A stretch of DNA of 64,000 bases from Amycolatopsis echigonensis (GTDB taxonomy: Bacteria; Actinomycetota; Actinomycetes; Mycobacteriales; Pseudonocardiaceae). Positions 34,107 through 43,210 of the stretch are shown piece after piece. The translations under genes were made by a program, and so were the position numbers. The notes below the pieces were generated by a model. That model made no database searches. It was not told the DNA's origin and saw only the letters and a list, made by a program, of their open reading frames with translations. The stretch covers positions 26,907-90,906 of the forward strand of contig NZ_JACJHR010000035.1 of the NCBI RefSeq assembly GCF_014174495.1, read 5' to 3'. How positions within the stretch are numbered: the first letter of the stretch is position 1; each line of letters begins with the position of its first letter.

Positions 34107-35069
34107 TTAGCGGAATACGCCGTTTTCGGTGACTACTGCGGTGATCAGCTTGGCGGGGGTGACGTCGAAGGCTGGATTGAAGGCCGCCGCGCCGTCCGGT
34201 GCGATTTGGGTCCCGCCGAATTCCGTTAGCTCGGCTGCTGCGCGTTCCTCGATGGCGATGTCTGAGCCGGTGGCAATATTTTTGTCCACAGTGGACGTTG
34301 GGGCGACCACCACGAACGGAACACCGTGGTGCGCGGCGGCGATGGCCAGCCCGTAGGTCCCGATCTTGTTGGCCACGTCGCCGTTCGCCGCGATGCGGTC
34401 CGCGCCGACGAGGACACAATCCACGAGCCCGCGCGCCATCGCCGCGGCCGCCGCCCCGTCCGGTTGCACGCGGTACGGCACCCCGGCTTGCTCAAGTTCC
34501 CAAGCGGTCAGCCGGGAGCCCTGCAACAACGGCCGCGTCTCGTCCACCAGCACTGACTCCACCAGCCCTCGCGCGTGGAGGTGCCAGACGACCCCGAGCG
34601 CCGTGCCCCACGCGACGGTCGCCAGATGCCCGGTATTGCAGTGGCTGAGCAACCGCAGCGGCCTTCGCTGGCACGCGTCCAGCACGACTTCCGCCGCGTG
34701 CGCCGACGCCGTGCGATTGCGTTGCTCGTCCTCGTCGAGCATCGCCCGTGCCTCGGCCAGCACCGCGTCGGGCCCGTGGGGCAGCTGGGCCAGGGCGCGC
34801 TCGACACCCCACACGAGATTGACCGCCGTCGGCCGGGCATGCGCGATCCGGTCCGCTTCGGCTCGCACATCCCCGCCCTGGTAAGCCGCCAGCGCGACTC
34901 CCAGCGCACCCGCCGCTCCCAACGCCGGTGCTCCCCGGACTGCCAGCCGTTGGATCGCGTCGACCAGTTCGGTCACCGTGCGCAGCGCGAGCGTGCGGTA
35001 CTCGCCCGGAAGCGCGACCTGGTCCACGATCACGATCGCCCCGTCGGCCCAGTCGACTGTCCTGCGCAT
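34107..35069 (-). CDS. mtnA: S-methyl-5-thioribose-1-phosphate isomerase
   Basis: Isomerises 5-methylthioribose 1-phosphate to the ribulose form in methionine salvage. The 320-residue protein has VRGAPALGAAGALGVALA, the catalytic Cys segment LSHCNTGHLAT, DETRPLLQGSRLTAWEL and the catalytic Asp in VGADRIAANGDVANKIGTY. The C-terminal EERAAAELT and NPAFDVTPAKLITAVVTE are typical. The ATG has GGGAGGG. The length is slightly short but complete. No other salvage gene adjoins it; it is divergent from a RidA gene. Confidence 0.93.
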   Translation of the reverse strand: MRRTVDWADGAIVIVDQVALPGEYRTLALRTVTELVDAIQRLAVRGAPALGAAGALGVALAAYQGGDVRAEADRIAHARPTAVNLVWGVERALAQLPHGPDAVLAEARAMLDEDEQRNRTASAHAAEVVLDACQRRPLRLLSHCNTGHLATVAWGTALGVVWHLHARGLVESVLVDETRPLLQGSRLTAWELEQAGVPYRVQPDGAAAAAMARGLVDCVLVGADRIAANGDVANKIGTYGLAIAAAHHGVPFVVVAPTSTVDKNIATGSDIAIEERAAAELTEFGGTQIAPDGAAAFNPAFDVTPAKLITAVVTENGVFR

Positions 35070-35130
35070 ACGCCCTCCCGTCCGGAAATCCCGTGGCGGA
35101 CCGCCGCTGGCGTGAGCGACGATCCGCCTC

Positions 35131-35529
35131 GTGACCATTGAACGGCAGAACCCGCCCGGCCTGCATCCGACTCCCGGCTACCACCACGTGACCACCGTCG
35201 ACGCGCGCCGCGGCGTGCACCTCGCCGGCCAGCGCCCGCTGAGCCCCGACGGGGAGGTCGTGCCTGGCGACGTCCTCGCGCAGGTGGACCAGGTCGTCGC
35301 CAACACCCAGGTCGCGCTCGCCCACGCCGGCGCGACCCCCGAGGACGTCGTGCGCACGGTGATCTACGTGGCCACCTCCGGCCAACCGACCCTCTCGGCG
35401 GTGTGGCACCGGTTCACGAAGTCCTCGCTCGCGGCGGCGTTCACCGCCGCGAGCACGCTCGTCGGCGTGACGTGCCTGGGCTTTCCGGGCCAGCTCGTCG
35501 AACTGGACGTGACCGCGGCGCTCGCCTGA
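35131..35529 (+). CDS. RidA/YjgF/YER057c family protein
   Basis: A 132-residue protein of the reactive-imine deaminase superfamily. It includes HVTTVDARRGVHLAGQRPLSPDGE, the conserved QVVANTQVALAHAGATPEDVVRTVIYV with the Arg of the imine site, and a C-terminal LGFPGQLVELDVTA. Members hydrolyse enamine/imine by-products or act in catabolic clusters. It is divergent from mtnA and ends one base from the stop of the convergent GTPase gene. Specific substrate unknown. Confidence 0.9.
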   Translation: MTIERQNPPGLHPTPGYHHVTTVDARRGVHLAGQRPLSPDGEVVPGDVLAQVDQVVANTQVALAHAGATPEDVVRTVIYVATSGQPTLSAVWHRFTKSSLAAAFTAASTLVGVTCLGFPGQLVELDVTAALA

Positions 35530-35530
35530 G

Positions 35531-36511
35531 TCACCGCCCGGCCGCGGCCAGGCTGCACCGGGACACCGTGTCGGTCAATTCCGTGCGGTCGAGATTCCGC
35601 CCGATGAGGACCAGTTTGCTGACCGGCGGCTGCGCACCCCACTCGCCGGCGTCGGTCAATTCGTAGATCCGATGCACGCCCTGCAGCACCGTCTTGCGGT
35701 CGAAGGCGAGAATTCCCTTGAAGCGGTACAGATCGTCGCCGCGTTCGGCCAGCAGGGCGGTGAGCCACTGCTCGAACGAGGCGCGGTCCAGGGGATAGTC
35801 GAGTTCGATCGAGACCGATTCCAGCGTCGGGTCGTGGTGGTGCGCGTCGTCTTCGAGCCAGTCCGGGTCGGCGGCGACGGTGCGGTTCAGGTCGAAGGCG
35901 TTGATGCCGAGGATGTCGTCCAGATCGACGCTGCCGTAGCTCGACGTGAGGATGTCCGCGGTCGCGTTGACCGAGCGGAGCCGCGTGCGCAGTTCCGCGA
36001 TTTCCGGCTCGGTGACCAGGTCGATCTTGTTGAGCACGATCCGGTCGGCGAACGCGATCTGGTTGCTCACCTGGCCGCCGACGCCGTCGTGCTCGCCCTC
36101 CTCGAGATGGCTCTCGACGTGCCGCGCGTCGACCAGCGTCACGATCGCGTCCAGCGCGAAGGCCGAAGACACCTCGTCGTCCACGAAAAACGTCTGCGCG
36201 ACCGGGTTCGGGTCGGCCATGCCGCTGGTCTCGATGAGAATCCGGTCGAACCGCTCGCGGCGGCGCAGCAGCGACTGCAGGATTTCGATCAGGTCGGTGC
36301 GCGCGGTGCAGCACAGGCAGCATCCGTTGCTCATTTCGATGATCTTCTCGTCGCCGCCGAGCACGAGCGCGTTGTCGATCGGGATCTCGCCGAACTCGTT
36401 CTCGATCACCGCGATCCGGTGCCCGTGGTTCGCGGTGAGGATGTGGTTGACGAGCGTGGTTTTGCCCGAGCCGAGAAAGCCGGTCAGTACGGTCACCGGG
36501 ATTTTGGCCAT
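35531..36511 (-). CDS. COG0523 (CobW/YjiA-type) G3E GTPase, probable metallochaperone
   Basis: 326 residues. P-loop GFLGSGKTT (11-19), the metal-binding CxCC as NGCCLCC (Cys 64, 65, 67, 68), VETSGMADP-like switch segment IETSGMADPNP, and base motif LNKIDLV. A His-rich patch (DDAHHHDPT) lies near residue 225, and the C-terminal CobW_C domain follows. The ATG has GGAGGG. It is the last gene of the amidohydrolase-permease-UbiX-UbiD series, 13 bp after the UbiD-like gene. It is not one of the cobalamin genes; a role delivering zinc or manganese to the neighbouring enzymes is inferred. Confidence 0.9.
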   Translation of the reverse strand: MAKIPVTVLTGFLGSGKTTLVNHILTANHGHRIAVIENEFGEIPIDNALVLGGDEKIIEMSNGCCLCCTARTDLIEILQSLLRRRERFDRILIETSGMADPNPVAQTFFVDDEVSSAFALDAIVTLVDARHVESHLEEGEHDGVGGQVSNQIAFADRIVLNKIDLVTEPEIAELRTRLRSVNATADILTSSYGSVDLDDILGINAFDLNRTVAADPDWLEDDAHHHDPTLESVSIELDYPLDRASFEQWLTALLAERGDDLYRFKGILAFDRKTVLQGVHRIYELTDAGEWGAQPPVSKLVLIGRNLDRTELTDTVSRCSLAAAGR

Positions 36512-36524
36512 GACGATTCCCTCC

Positions 36525-37886
36525 TTAAACGTTCCCGCCGAGAATCCGGCGAGCGTGCTGTCGTGCTTCTTCGGAAACGACAATGCGATTGCCGTCGAAC
36601 CGCGGACCCCGGGTGGCGTCCAAGCCCATCCGGGACGTCGTGCCGTCGGAGCCGGAGGACGGGTCGAGCGGCGAACCGGGCAGACCGTCCACAGTGAACA
36701 AGTCCTGGTGCGGCTGGAAATGCGTGGCGAGAGCCCACAGCACCTCGCTGTCCTGGGTGACGTCAACGTCGTCGTCTACCGCGATCACCGTCTTGACGTA
36801 CGGGTCCCAGCCGAGCAGTCCGAGCATCACCTGCCGGGCTTGACCGGGCCGCCGCTGGCGAAGTGCGACGTAACAGTGGAAGTGCGTGCCGGACGTCGGA
36901 TAGTGCACCGCGGTGACGTCCGGGAAGCGCGCTTTGAGCTTCTCCGCCATTTCCGATTCCCTCGGAACTCGCGCGAGATTCAAGTGCTCGTCGGTGTTGC
37001 CGCCGACGACGTCGATGAGCATCGCATCGGAACGGCACATGACGGTCTGCACGCGGAGCACGTTGTTCGTCGAGCGATTCGAGGAATAGCCGGAGAATTC
37101 GCCGAACGGGCCTTCGTCCGCGTGCTCGGAGGCGTCGATCGTGCCCTCCAGCACGAAATCCGACCAAGCCGGGACCCCGAGGCCATGCCGTGGAGTGCGC
37201 ACGACTTCCAGCGGCTCGCCGAAAAGCCCGCCGGCCACCGCGCGCTCGTCCACGTCATAGCCGACCCGCGCGGACGCGGCAAGCATGAACAGCGGATGCC
37301 CGCCGAGCACCATCGCGACCGGCATCGGTTCGCCGCGTTCGGCGTACTTCTGCAGCATCCGCCACAGATCGCCGCGGGAATGCAGACTGGTCGCCAATTC
37401 GGTGCGGGAATGCGGCATCGCCCGGTGGTAGCTGAGATTGCCGACGCCGGTGTCCGGATCCTCCGCGACGATGATTCCGCTGGTGATATACGGGGAGCGG
37501 TCGCTGGCGAAATGCCGCAGCATCGGGACGGTCGCCAAATCGACATCGGTTGTGACGTGGTCCAGTACCGGCCCGCTGTCGACGACCCGCGGCGGTACCG
37601 CACGGAGTGCACGCCGCTGGTAGGCACTGTGCAAACCGGACGGTCCGGTCTCGAGCATGCGGGCGATGCGCTGCCGGGAAGCGAACATGTTGCTGACCAC
37701 CGGCACGTCAAGCCCGGTTACCTTCCGGAACAGCACCATCTCGTGCCGTCCAGCCGCGGCCAGTTCGTAAATCACCCCGGTCACGCCCTCGTCGGCCGGG
37801 ACGGGATCGTCGAGGACGAGCACGTCGTCGGGACACTCGTGCCGGTACTGGTCGACGAAAGCGTGGGGATCTTGCCGGTGGTTCAC
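36525..37886 (-). CDS. UbiD family (prenylated-FMN) decarboxylase
   Basis: A 453-residue reversible (hetero)aromatic or unsaturated acid decarboxylase needing prenylated FMN, Mn2+ and K+. It carries the family stretch DEGPFGEFSGYSS (near residue 257), GIIVAEDPDTGVGNLSYHR near 142, and the C-terminal WDPYVKTVIAVDDDVDV. The GTG start overlaps the UbiX-like stop (GTGA), so cofactor maker and user are coupled. Menaquinone-type actinobacteria do not need UbiD for quinones, so a catabolic role is likely. The substrate cannot be read from sequence; the adjacent NCS2 permeases suggest an N-heterocyclic acid. Confidence 0.92.
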   Translation of the reverse strand: MNHRQDPHAFVDQYRHECPDDVLVLDDPVPADEGVTGVIYELAAAGRHEMVLFRKVTGLDVPVVSNMFASRQRIARMLETGPSGLHSAYQRRALRAVPPRVVDSGPVLDHVTTDVDLATVPMLRHFASDRSPYITSGIIVAEDPDTGVGNLSYHRAMPHSRTELATSLHSRGDLWRMLQKYAERGEPMPVAMVLGGHPLFMLAASARVGYDVDERAVAGGLFGEPLEVVRTPRHGLGVPAWSDFVLEGTIDASEHADEGPFGEFSGYSSNRSTNNVLRVQTVMCRSDAMLIDVVGGNTDEHLNLARVPRESEMAEKLKARFPDVTAVHYPTSGTHFHCYVALRQRRPGQARQVMLGLLGWDPYVKTVIAVDDDVDVTQDSEVLWALATHFQPHQDLFTVDGLPGSPLDPSSGSDGTTSRMGLDATRGPRFDGNRIVVSEEARQHARRILGGNV

Positions 37887-38488
37887 CGCAAAACTCCTTG
37901 CGAGGCGGGCGGCCCCTGCCAGCGCGCGAACAGTTCGTGTTCGATGCCGAACTGGTCGAGCACCTTGCCGGTCAGGTGGGCGAGGATGTCCTCAATGGAC
38001 TCTGGTTGGTGGTAGAACGCGGGCACCGGAGGCAGCACGGTCGCGCCCGCCTCGGTCACCGCCACCAGATTGCGCAGGTGCACGAGGCTCAACGGGGTTT
38101 CCCGGGCGACGAGCACAAGCGGACGGCGTTCTTTCAGCGTGACGTCGGCGGCCCGGACGAGCAGGTCGTCGCTGTAGCCGTGCGCGATCCCGGCGACGGT
38201 TTTCATCGAGCACGGCACGACGACCATGCCCATGGTGCGAAAGGAACCGGACGCGATCGACGCGGCGATGTCCCCGCGCGCATGGCGGACGTCGGCCAGT
38301 TCGGCGACCTCGCCGGGCGGCATTCCGGTTTCCAGTTCGATGGTGCGGTGCGCGGCTCGCGACATGACCAGATGCGTTTCCACCGTGCCGAGCTTGCGCA
38401 GCGCGGTCAGCAGGTGGACAGCGAGGTGCGGGCCGCTGGCCCCGGTGATGCCGACGATCAGCCGGGGCCGCTGCGGTTCGGTGCCCAT
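37883..38488 (-). CDS. UbiX family flavin prenyltransferase
   Basis: A 201-residue protein that prenylates FMN to the UbiD cofactor. It starts LIVGITGASGP (residues 10-20), has the family SMKTVAGIAHGYSDDLLVRAADVTLKE block near the middle, and RETPLSLVHLRNL afterwards. The ATG at 38488 follows the permease gene by 9 bp, and its stop overlaps the UbiD-like start. Secure family call; it is dedicated to the UbiD-like neighbour by context. Confidence 0.94.
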   Translation of the reverse strand: MGTEPQRPRLIVGITGASGPHLAVHLLTALRKLGTVETHLVMSRAAHRTIELETGMPPGEVAELADVRHARGDIAASIASGSFRTMGMVVVPCSMKTVAGIAHGYSDDLLVRAADVTLKERRPLVLVARETPLSLVHLRNLVAVTEAGATVLPPVPAFYHQPESIEDILAHLTGKVLDQFGIEHELFARWQGPPASQGVLR

Positions 38489-38497
38489 GACGTCCTT

Positions 38498-39859
38498 TCA
38501 GGACTGGGAGAGCTTTGCGGCGGGTTCCCGGTGGACGAGCGGCTCTTCCGGCCGTCGTTTCCGAGCGGCGAAGAAGAGCAGATTCAGCAGGATTGCCAGG
38601 ACGGTGCCGGTCGCCACGCCGCTCTTGAGGAAAACCTGCGCGGCGAACGGAAACTGCTTGTAGAAGTCCGGCGCGCCAGCCGGAATCAAACCGACGCCGA
38701 GCGACAGCATGACGATCACCAGATTGCCGGTCTGGTTGAAGTCCACTCGGGACAGCAGCTGAATGCCGGACACGGTCAGCGCCGCGAACGTGGCGACCGC
38801 GGCCGCGCCGATCACCGGTTGCGGGATCGCCGCGATCACCCGGCCGACCGGTTGCACCACCCCGAAAACGATCAGGATCATGCCGCCGACCGCGACCGGA
38901 TACCGGCTGCGCACTTTGGTCAGCGCGACGAGCCCGATGTTCTGGCCGAAGGTGGTGTAGGCGAAACCGTTGAACACGCCGCTGAGCGCGGTGAGCAGCC
39001 CGTCCACCCGGAGCAGATTGGCGATGTCGCGCGGCCCGACCTTCTTGCCGACCACCTGTCCGACGGCGAGCCCCTGTCCGGACGCCTCGACCATCAGCAC
39101 GAAAACGATCACCAGGAACAGCAGAATCGACGGAATGTCGAAATGCAACGCTCCGTAATGCAGTGGTCGCAGCAGGCCGAAAACCGGACCGTGGCCCACT
39201 CCGGCGAGGCTGCCGAGTCCGGTCAGCCAGCCGACGATCGCCCCGACGGTCAGCGCGATCAGCATCGCGAGCTGGCCGAGCAACCCGCGGAACACCCGGT
39301 AGAACACCGCGATCAGCGCGAGGGTGAACCCGGCGAGCGCGAGATTCGCTGGCGCACCGTAATTGTGCGCGGACGGAGTGGAACCGGCGATGAGTTTCAG
39401 CCCGACCGGGATCAGCGTCAACCCGATCAACGTAATGACCGTGCCGGTGACGACCTCCGGGAACAGTTTGAGCAGTTTGCTGAACAACGGCGCGATCAGC
39501 ACCCATACCACGCCGACGACGAGCAGCGAGCCATAGACGGTGGAGAGCCCCTGCGTGCTGCCGATCAGCACCATCGGGACGATTCCGTTGGACGCGGCTC
39601 CGACCACGAGCGGCATCCGGATGCCGAACTTCCAGACGCCGAACGCCTGCAGCATGGTGCCGATCCCGGCGAGCACCAGGTCGACGCTGACGAGATCGGC
39701 GATCTGCGACTGCGGCAGCCCGAGCCCGGCGCCGACCACGATCGGCACCACGACGACACCGGCGTACATCACGAGCACGTGCTGCAACCCGAGCAGCACC
39801 AGCGGGCCGAATCGGGGACGTTCGTTCACGGGGGACACCGGAGACGGGTGACTGGCCAT
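38498..39859 (-). CDS. NCS2 (xanthine/uracil) family permease, copy 1
   Basis: A 453-residue, about 14-helix nucleobase:cation symporter. It has the QHVLVMYAGVVVVPIVVG start, VEASGQGLAVGQVVGKKVGPRDI in the region between helices 8 and 9, and FGQNIGLVALTKVRSR for the NCS2 signature. Nucleobase-binding helices contain the expected acidic residues. ATG 39859 is used. A second NCS2 gene of exactly the same length precedes it. Transport of uric acid, xanthine or uracil is typical, but the ligand is unproved. Confidence 0.93.
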   Translation of the reverse strand: MASHPSPVSPVNERPRFGPLVLLGLQHVLVMYAGVVVVPIVVGAGLGLPQSQIADLVSVDLVLAGIGTMLQAFGVWKFGIRMPLVVGAASNGIVPMVLIGSTQGLSTVYGSLLVVGVVWVLIAPLFSKLLKLFPEVVTGTVITLIGLTLIPVGLKLIAGSTPSAHNYGAPANLALAGFTLALIAVFYRVFRGLLGQLAMLIALTVGAIVGWLTGLGSLAGVGHGPVFGLLRPLHYGALHFDIPSILLFLVIVFVLMVEASGQGLAVGQVVGKKVGPRDIANLLRVDGLLTALSGVFNGFAYTTFGQNIGLVALTKVRSRYPVAVGGMILIVFGVVQPVGRVIAAIPQPVIGAAAVATFAALTVSGIQLLSRVDFNQTGNLVIVMLSLGVGLIPAGAPDFYKQFPFAAQVFLKSGVATGTVLAILLNLLFFAARKRRPEEPLVHREPAAKLSQS

Positions 39860-40071
39860 GATTCCCTCACCTCGTTGGGCCGGCGGGGCCGGGGAAACGG
39901 CCGGGCCGGGCGGATCGCGGGGCGTCGCCGGAGCCGGACGGGCTTCCGGCGGCGAGGACCCCCGGCCGCGCGCGGATCGTGCCGCCGCACCTACGGGGTT
40001 ACGGGATCTTCGAAAGATTTTTCCTTCCCTGCAAGGGGTTTGGATTATGGTGCATCGGAAGCCGCCCGCGG
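39860..40071. other. 212-bp gap between the two permease genes
   Basis: No gene. It contains the AT-richer stretch GATTTTTCCTTCCCTGCAAGG near 40012-40032, including CCTTGCAGGG read on the minus strand, which resembles the CTTGC half-sites near 43.1 kb. A secondary promoter for the downstream permease-UbiX-UbiD genes is possible. Confidence 0.35.
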
Positions 40072-41433
40072 TCAATACCCGGGCGCGGCTTCCGGTCCGG
40101 TGCGCGGCGCCCGCTCGCGGCGGTTGAGCACCAGATTCAGCAGGAACGCCGCGATGCCTCCGGCCGCGATGCCGCTCGTCAGCACCGTCTGCACCACGAC
40201 GGGGAGATGCTGGTAGAACTCCGGGGCACCGACCGGCAACAGCCCGAAGCCGAACGAGATGGCGACGATCAGGATATTGCGGCCGTTGCTCAGGTCCGCC
40301 TGGCTCATGATGCGCAGGCCGACCGCTCCGACGGTGCCGAACATGACGACGCCGACACCGCCGAGGACCGGCCCGGGCAGCGAAGCGACGGCCGCGCCGA
40401 GTTTCGGCACCAGGCTCATGAGCACCAGCACCGCGCCCGCGGTGGCGACCACGAACCGGCTCATCACGCGGGTGATGCTGACCAGCCCGACGTTCTCGCC
40501 GAAGGTGACGACGGTGAACGAGCCGAACACGCCCGCGAACGCCGTGCCGATCCCGTCCGCGCGCAGCGCCCGGGAAATCTCGCGCGGCCCGACGTCGCGG
40601 CCGACGATCTGCCCGATGGCGAGCGTGTCGCCGGTCGATTCCACCATGTTCACCAGCTGCACGATGATCATCGGCAGCAATGCGGACAAGGCGAAGGTCG
40701 GCATGCCGAATTCGAACGGCTTCACGACGCCGACCCAGTCCGCCTTCCCGACCGAGCTGAAGTCCGCCATGCCGAGCGGAACCGCGACAAGCGTGCCGAC
40801 GGCGAGTGCGATCAGGATCGCGAAGCGGCGCACGGCCGGCGGCGCGAACCGTTCCAGACAGACAGTCAGCACAATGGTGCCGAGCCCGAGAATCAGCCGT
40901 CCGGCCGAACCGTGGTCGGCGGCGCCCGGATTGGACCCGGCGATCAGCGTCGCGGTGGAGGGCAGCAGCGAGAACCCGATGATCGCGATGATGGTCCCGG
41001 TGACGATCGGCGGGAAGAACCGGATCAGCTTGCTGAACCACGGCGCGACCAGCCAGGTCAGCAGCCCGGCGACGATCGTCGCGCCGAAGACCGCGGGCAG
41101 CCCGGCCTCCTTGCCGACGATGATCGCCGGGGTGATGCCGGTGAAGGTCGAGCCCATCACGATCGGCAGCCGGGCGCCGACGTTGCCGATCCCGAGCGTC
41201 TGCAGCAGCGTCGCGACGCCGCTGACCAGCACGTTCGCCGTGACGAGCGTCGCGATCTGCGCGGTGGAGAGGCCGACGCCGAGCCCGATCAGCAGCGGCA
41301 CGGTGACCATTCCGGAGTAGGCGACCAGCAGGTGCTGGACACCGAGCGGGAGCATTTGCCGGAACCGCGGGACGGTGTCGACCGCGTCGCGGGTCGTGGC
41401 TTCGGCTCGGGTAGTGCGCGGACGGAATCGCAT
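40072..41433 (-). CDS. NCS2 (xanthine/uracil) family permease, copy 2
   Basis: 453 residues, about 14 helices, with QHLLVAYSGMVTVPLLIG, MVESTGDTLAIGQIVGRDVGPREI and FGENVGLVSITRVMSR as NCS2 signatures. It shares the fold but not close sequence identity with the permease gene just downstream, so the pair probably differs in ligand or affinity rather than being a fresh duplication. The ATG has GGAGGA five bases upstream, and the amidohydrolase stop is 36 bp away, so it is part of the same transcript. Confidence 0.93.
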   Translation of the reverse strand: MRFRPRTTRAEATTRDAVDTVPRFRQMLPLGVQHLLVAYSGMVTVPLLIGLGVGLSTAQIATLVTANVLVSGVATLLQTLGIGNVGARLPIVMGSTFTGITPAIIVGKEAGLPAVFGATIVAGLLTWLVAPWFSKLIRFFPPIVTGTIIAIIGFSLLPSTATLIAGSNPGAADHGSAGRLILGLGTIVLTVCLERFAPPAVRRFAILIALAVGTLVAVPLGMADFSSVGKADWVGVVKPFEFGMPTFALSALLPMIIVQLVNMVESTGDTLAIGQIVGRDVGPREISRALRADGIGTAFAGVFGSFTVVTFGENVGLVSITRVMSRFVVATAGAVLVLMSLVPKLGAAVASLPGPVLGGVGVVMFGTVGAVGLRIMSQADLSNGRNILIVAISFGFGLLPVGAPEFYQHLPVVVQTVLTSGIAAGGIAAFLLNLVLNRRERAPRTGPEAAPGY

Positions 41434-41469
41434 GGTTTCCTCCACAGCGGGGAAAAGGGGGAGCGCGGA

Positions 41470-42870
41470 TCACCGCGCCCAGGGAATGAGCAGTCCGCCC
41501 ATGCCGCTGCGCTCCAGCAGCCGGCCCGCGTGCCGTTCCGCCTCGTCGGCGGCGGCCGCCTCGTCGACGCGGACGCAGTGTCCGTCGCGGTAGACGATCT
41601 CGCCGCCCACGATCGTCAGCTCCACATCGGACCCGCGGGCGGAGTAGACGAGGGCGGCGACAGCCCGGTGCACCGGGCGGAGGTGCGGACGGTCGAGCGC
41701 GGTCACGATGACGTCGGCGAGTTTGCCTTCGCTCAACACTCCCGCGTCGATTCCGGCGTAACGGGCCCCCTCGCGGGTGGCCATTTCCAGCGCGTCCTCG
41801 GCCCGCAGTGCCGTCGGGTCCAAAGTGGCCGTTCGCTGGCCGAAGACGCTGAGTTTCATTGCCTCGAAAAGATCTTGCCGATGGCCGCAGCTGGGACCGT
41901 CGGTGCCCAGCGCGACCGGGACGTTCTGCTTGCGCATGCTCGCGACCCGGGCCGTGCCGGAGGCGAGGTAGCCGTTGGACGCCGGGTTGTGCGACACCCC
42001 GGCGCCAGCGGCCGCGACCTGTTCGATTTCGGCTTCGTCGAGCCAAATCGCGTGTGCGAGAGTGGCCCGTTCGTCGAGCAGGCCTTCCTTGGCGAGCCAT
42101 TCCACCGGCCGGACCCCGTGGGTTTCGAGGTAGCTGACCGGATCGGTGGTGCTCTCGCAGCAATGGGTGTGCCAGCGAGTGCCGAATTCCCGGGCGAGTC
42201 CGACTGTCCGGCGGACGAGTTCCTGTTCGACGTAACAGAGATTGAGCGCGGCCGGCCACACCGTGACCTTCGAGCCCGGCGGCCGGTGTTCCATCGCCTC
42301 GCGGGTGATCGCGAATTCGTCTTCGCTCGAGTAACGGAACAGTGCGATCGGCTGGCCGCGGAGGTCGGCGATTTCGGTGCGTTCGCCCAGCATGCCGCGG
42401 GCGACCGCGCCGCGAAGCCCGGCCTCCTCGATGACGTCGGCGACGGCGAGCGTCGTTTCGAGATCGCTTGGCGCGTAATGGTTGTCGATCACCGTCGTGA
42501 TGCCGGCGCGCAACGCCTCGACCGCGCCGAGCCGCGCCCCGGCCACCGCTTCGGGGCCGGTGATCGCGATCGAATACGGCCACATGAACTCGCACAGCCA
42601 GGGCACGATCGACATGCCTTCGCCGAGTCCGCGAGCGAGTGCTTGGTAAAGGTGGTTGTGCCCGTCGACCAGGCCGGGCAGCACGGCTTTGCCGCGGCAG
42701 TCGATGACCTCGCCGGCTTGCCAGCGTTCAGTGCCCGGCCCTTCGCCGACACCGGCGATCCGGTCGCCGGTGATCGCGACGTGGCCGTTCTGGTGGACAG
42801 TGCGCCGGTCGTCGACGGTCACCACGGTGCCGCCGGTGAGGAGGAGGTCGCAGGGTTCCGCAGCCGACAT
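41470..42870 (-). CDS. TRZ/ATZ-type amidohydrolase (SsnA/8-oxoguanine-deaminase-like)
   Basis: A 466-residue metal-dependent hydrolase. The amidohydrolase metal motif is DGHNHLYQ (His71, His73), with HTHCCES, the following His in LAHAIWLDE and the catalytic Asp in LGTDGPS. The composite barrel starts and ends with the LLTGGTVV/GGEIVYRDG strands usual for imidazolone- and purine-deaminase relatives. It would deaminate or dechlorinate/hydrolyse an N-heterocycle. The ATG follows a 340-bp divergent promoter region. First gene of the minus-strand series. Confidence 0.87.
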   Translation of the reverse strand: MSAAEPCDLLLTGGTVVTVDDRRTVHQNGHVAITGDRIAGVGEGPGTERWQAGEVIDCRGKAVLPGLVDGHNHLYQALARGLGEGMSIVPWLCEFMWPYSIAITGPEAVAGARLGAVEALRAGITTVIDNHYAPSDLETTLAVADVIEEAGLRGAVARGMLGERTEIADLRGQPIALFRYSSEDEFAITREAMEHRPPGSKVTVWPAALNLCYVEQELVRRTVGLAREFGTRWHTHCCESTTDPVSYLETHGVRPVEWLAKEGLLDERATLAHAIWLDEAEIEQVAAAGAGVSHNPASNGYLASGTARVASMRKQNVPVALGTDGPSCGHRQDLFEAMKLSVFGQRTATLDPTALRAEDALEMATREGARYAGIDAGVLSEGKLADVIVTALDRPHLRPVHRAVAALVYSARGSDVELTIVGGEIVYRDGHCVRVDEAAAADEAERHAGRLLERSGMGGLLIPWAR

Positions 42871-43210
42871 CGGGCCGCCCTTCCCCGGGCGGGGACGGAC
42901 CCGGCCCGGCGGTCGTCTCCAGCGCGCGGCTGGAGGCAGCTGGCCGAACGGTTGGCCCGAAACGGGAGGTCACCGGCGCCCGGCAGTGCCGCCGGGTCGT
43001 TCAATGCAAAGCCCTCTCGGGGCCGGTGTCAAGAGCCTCGTCGGGAAAAGTCTTGCCGCGCAAGGCATTCGGCGATCATGTGTTGACAGCGGGCGGCGAA
43101 GGTGCTGCACTCGGTTGCGCCGGAGCGCTGATCGCGCTTCCGGGTCCCGTAGGTGCGGTGAAGCGCGGCCGGGGAGTCCTTTACTCAAGTCTTGCGTAAG
43201 GAGACATCCG
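42871..43210. promoter_or_regulatory. Divergent regulatory region between the two amidohydrolase genes
   Basis: No gene. It holds CTTGC (43052-43056) and GCAAG (43060-43064) as a perfect 5+3+5 inverted repeat, a CAAGTCTTG palindrome at 43186-43194 and an imperfect CTTGCGTAAG at 43191-43200 just before the plus-strand ribosome site. A TTGACA at 43083-43088 could be a -35 but lacks a convincing -10. A regulator binding CTTGC half-sites may control both directions. Confidence 0.45.
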
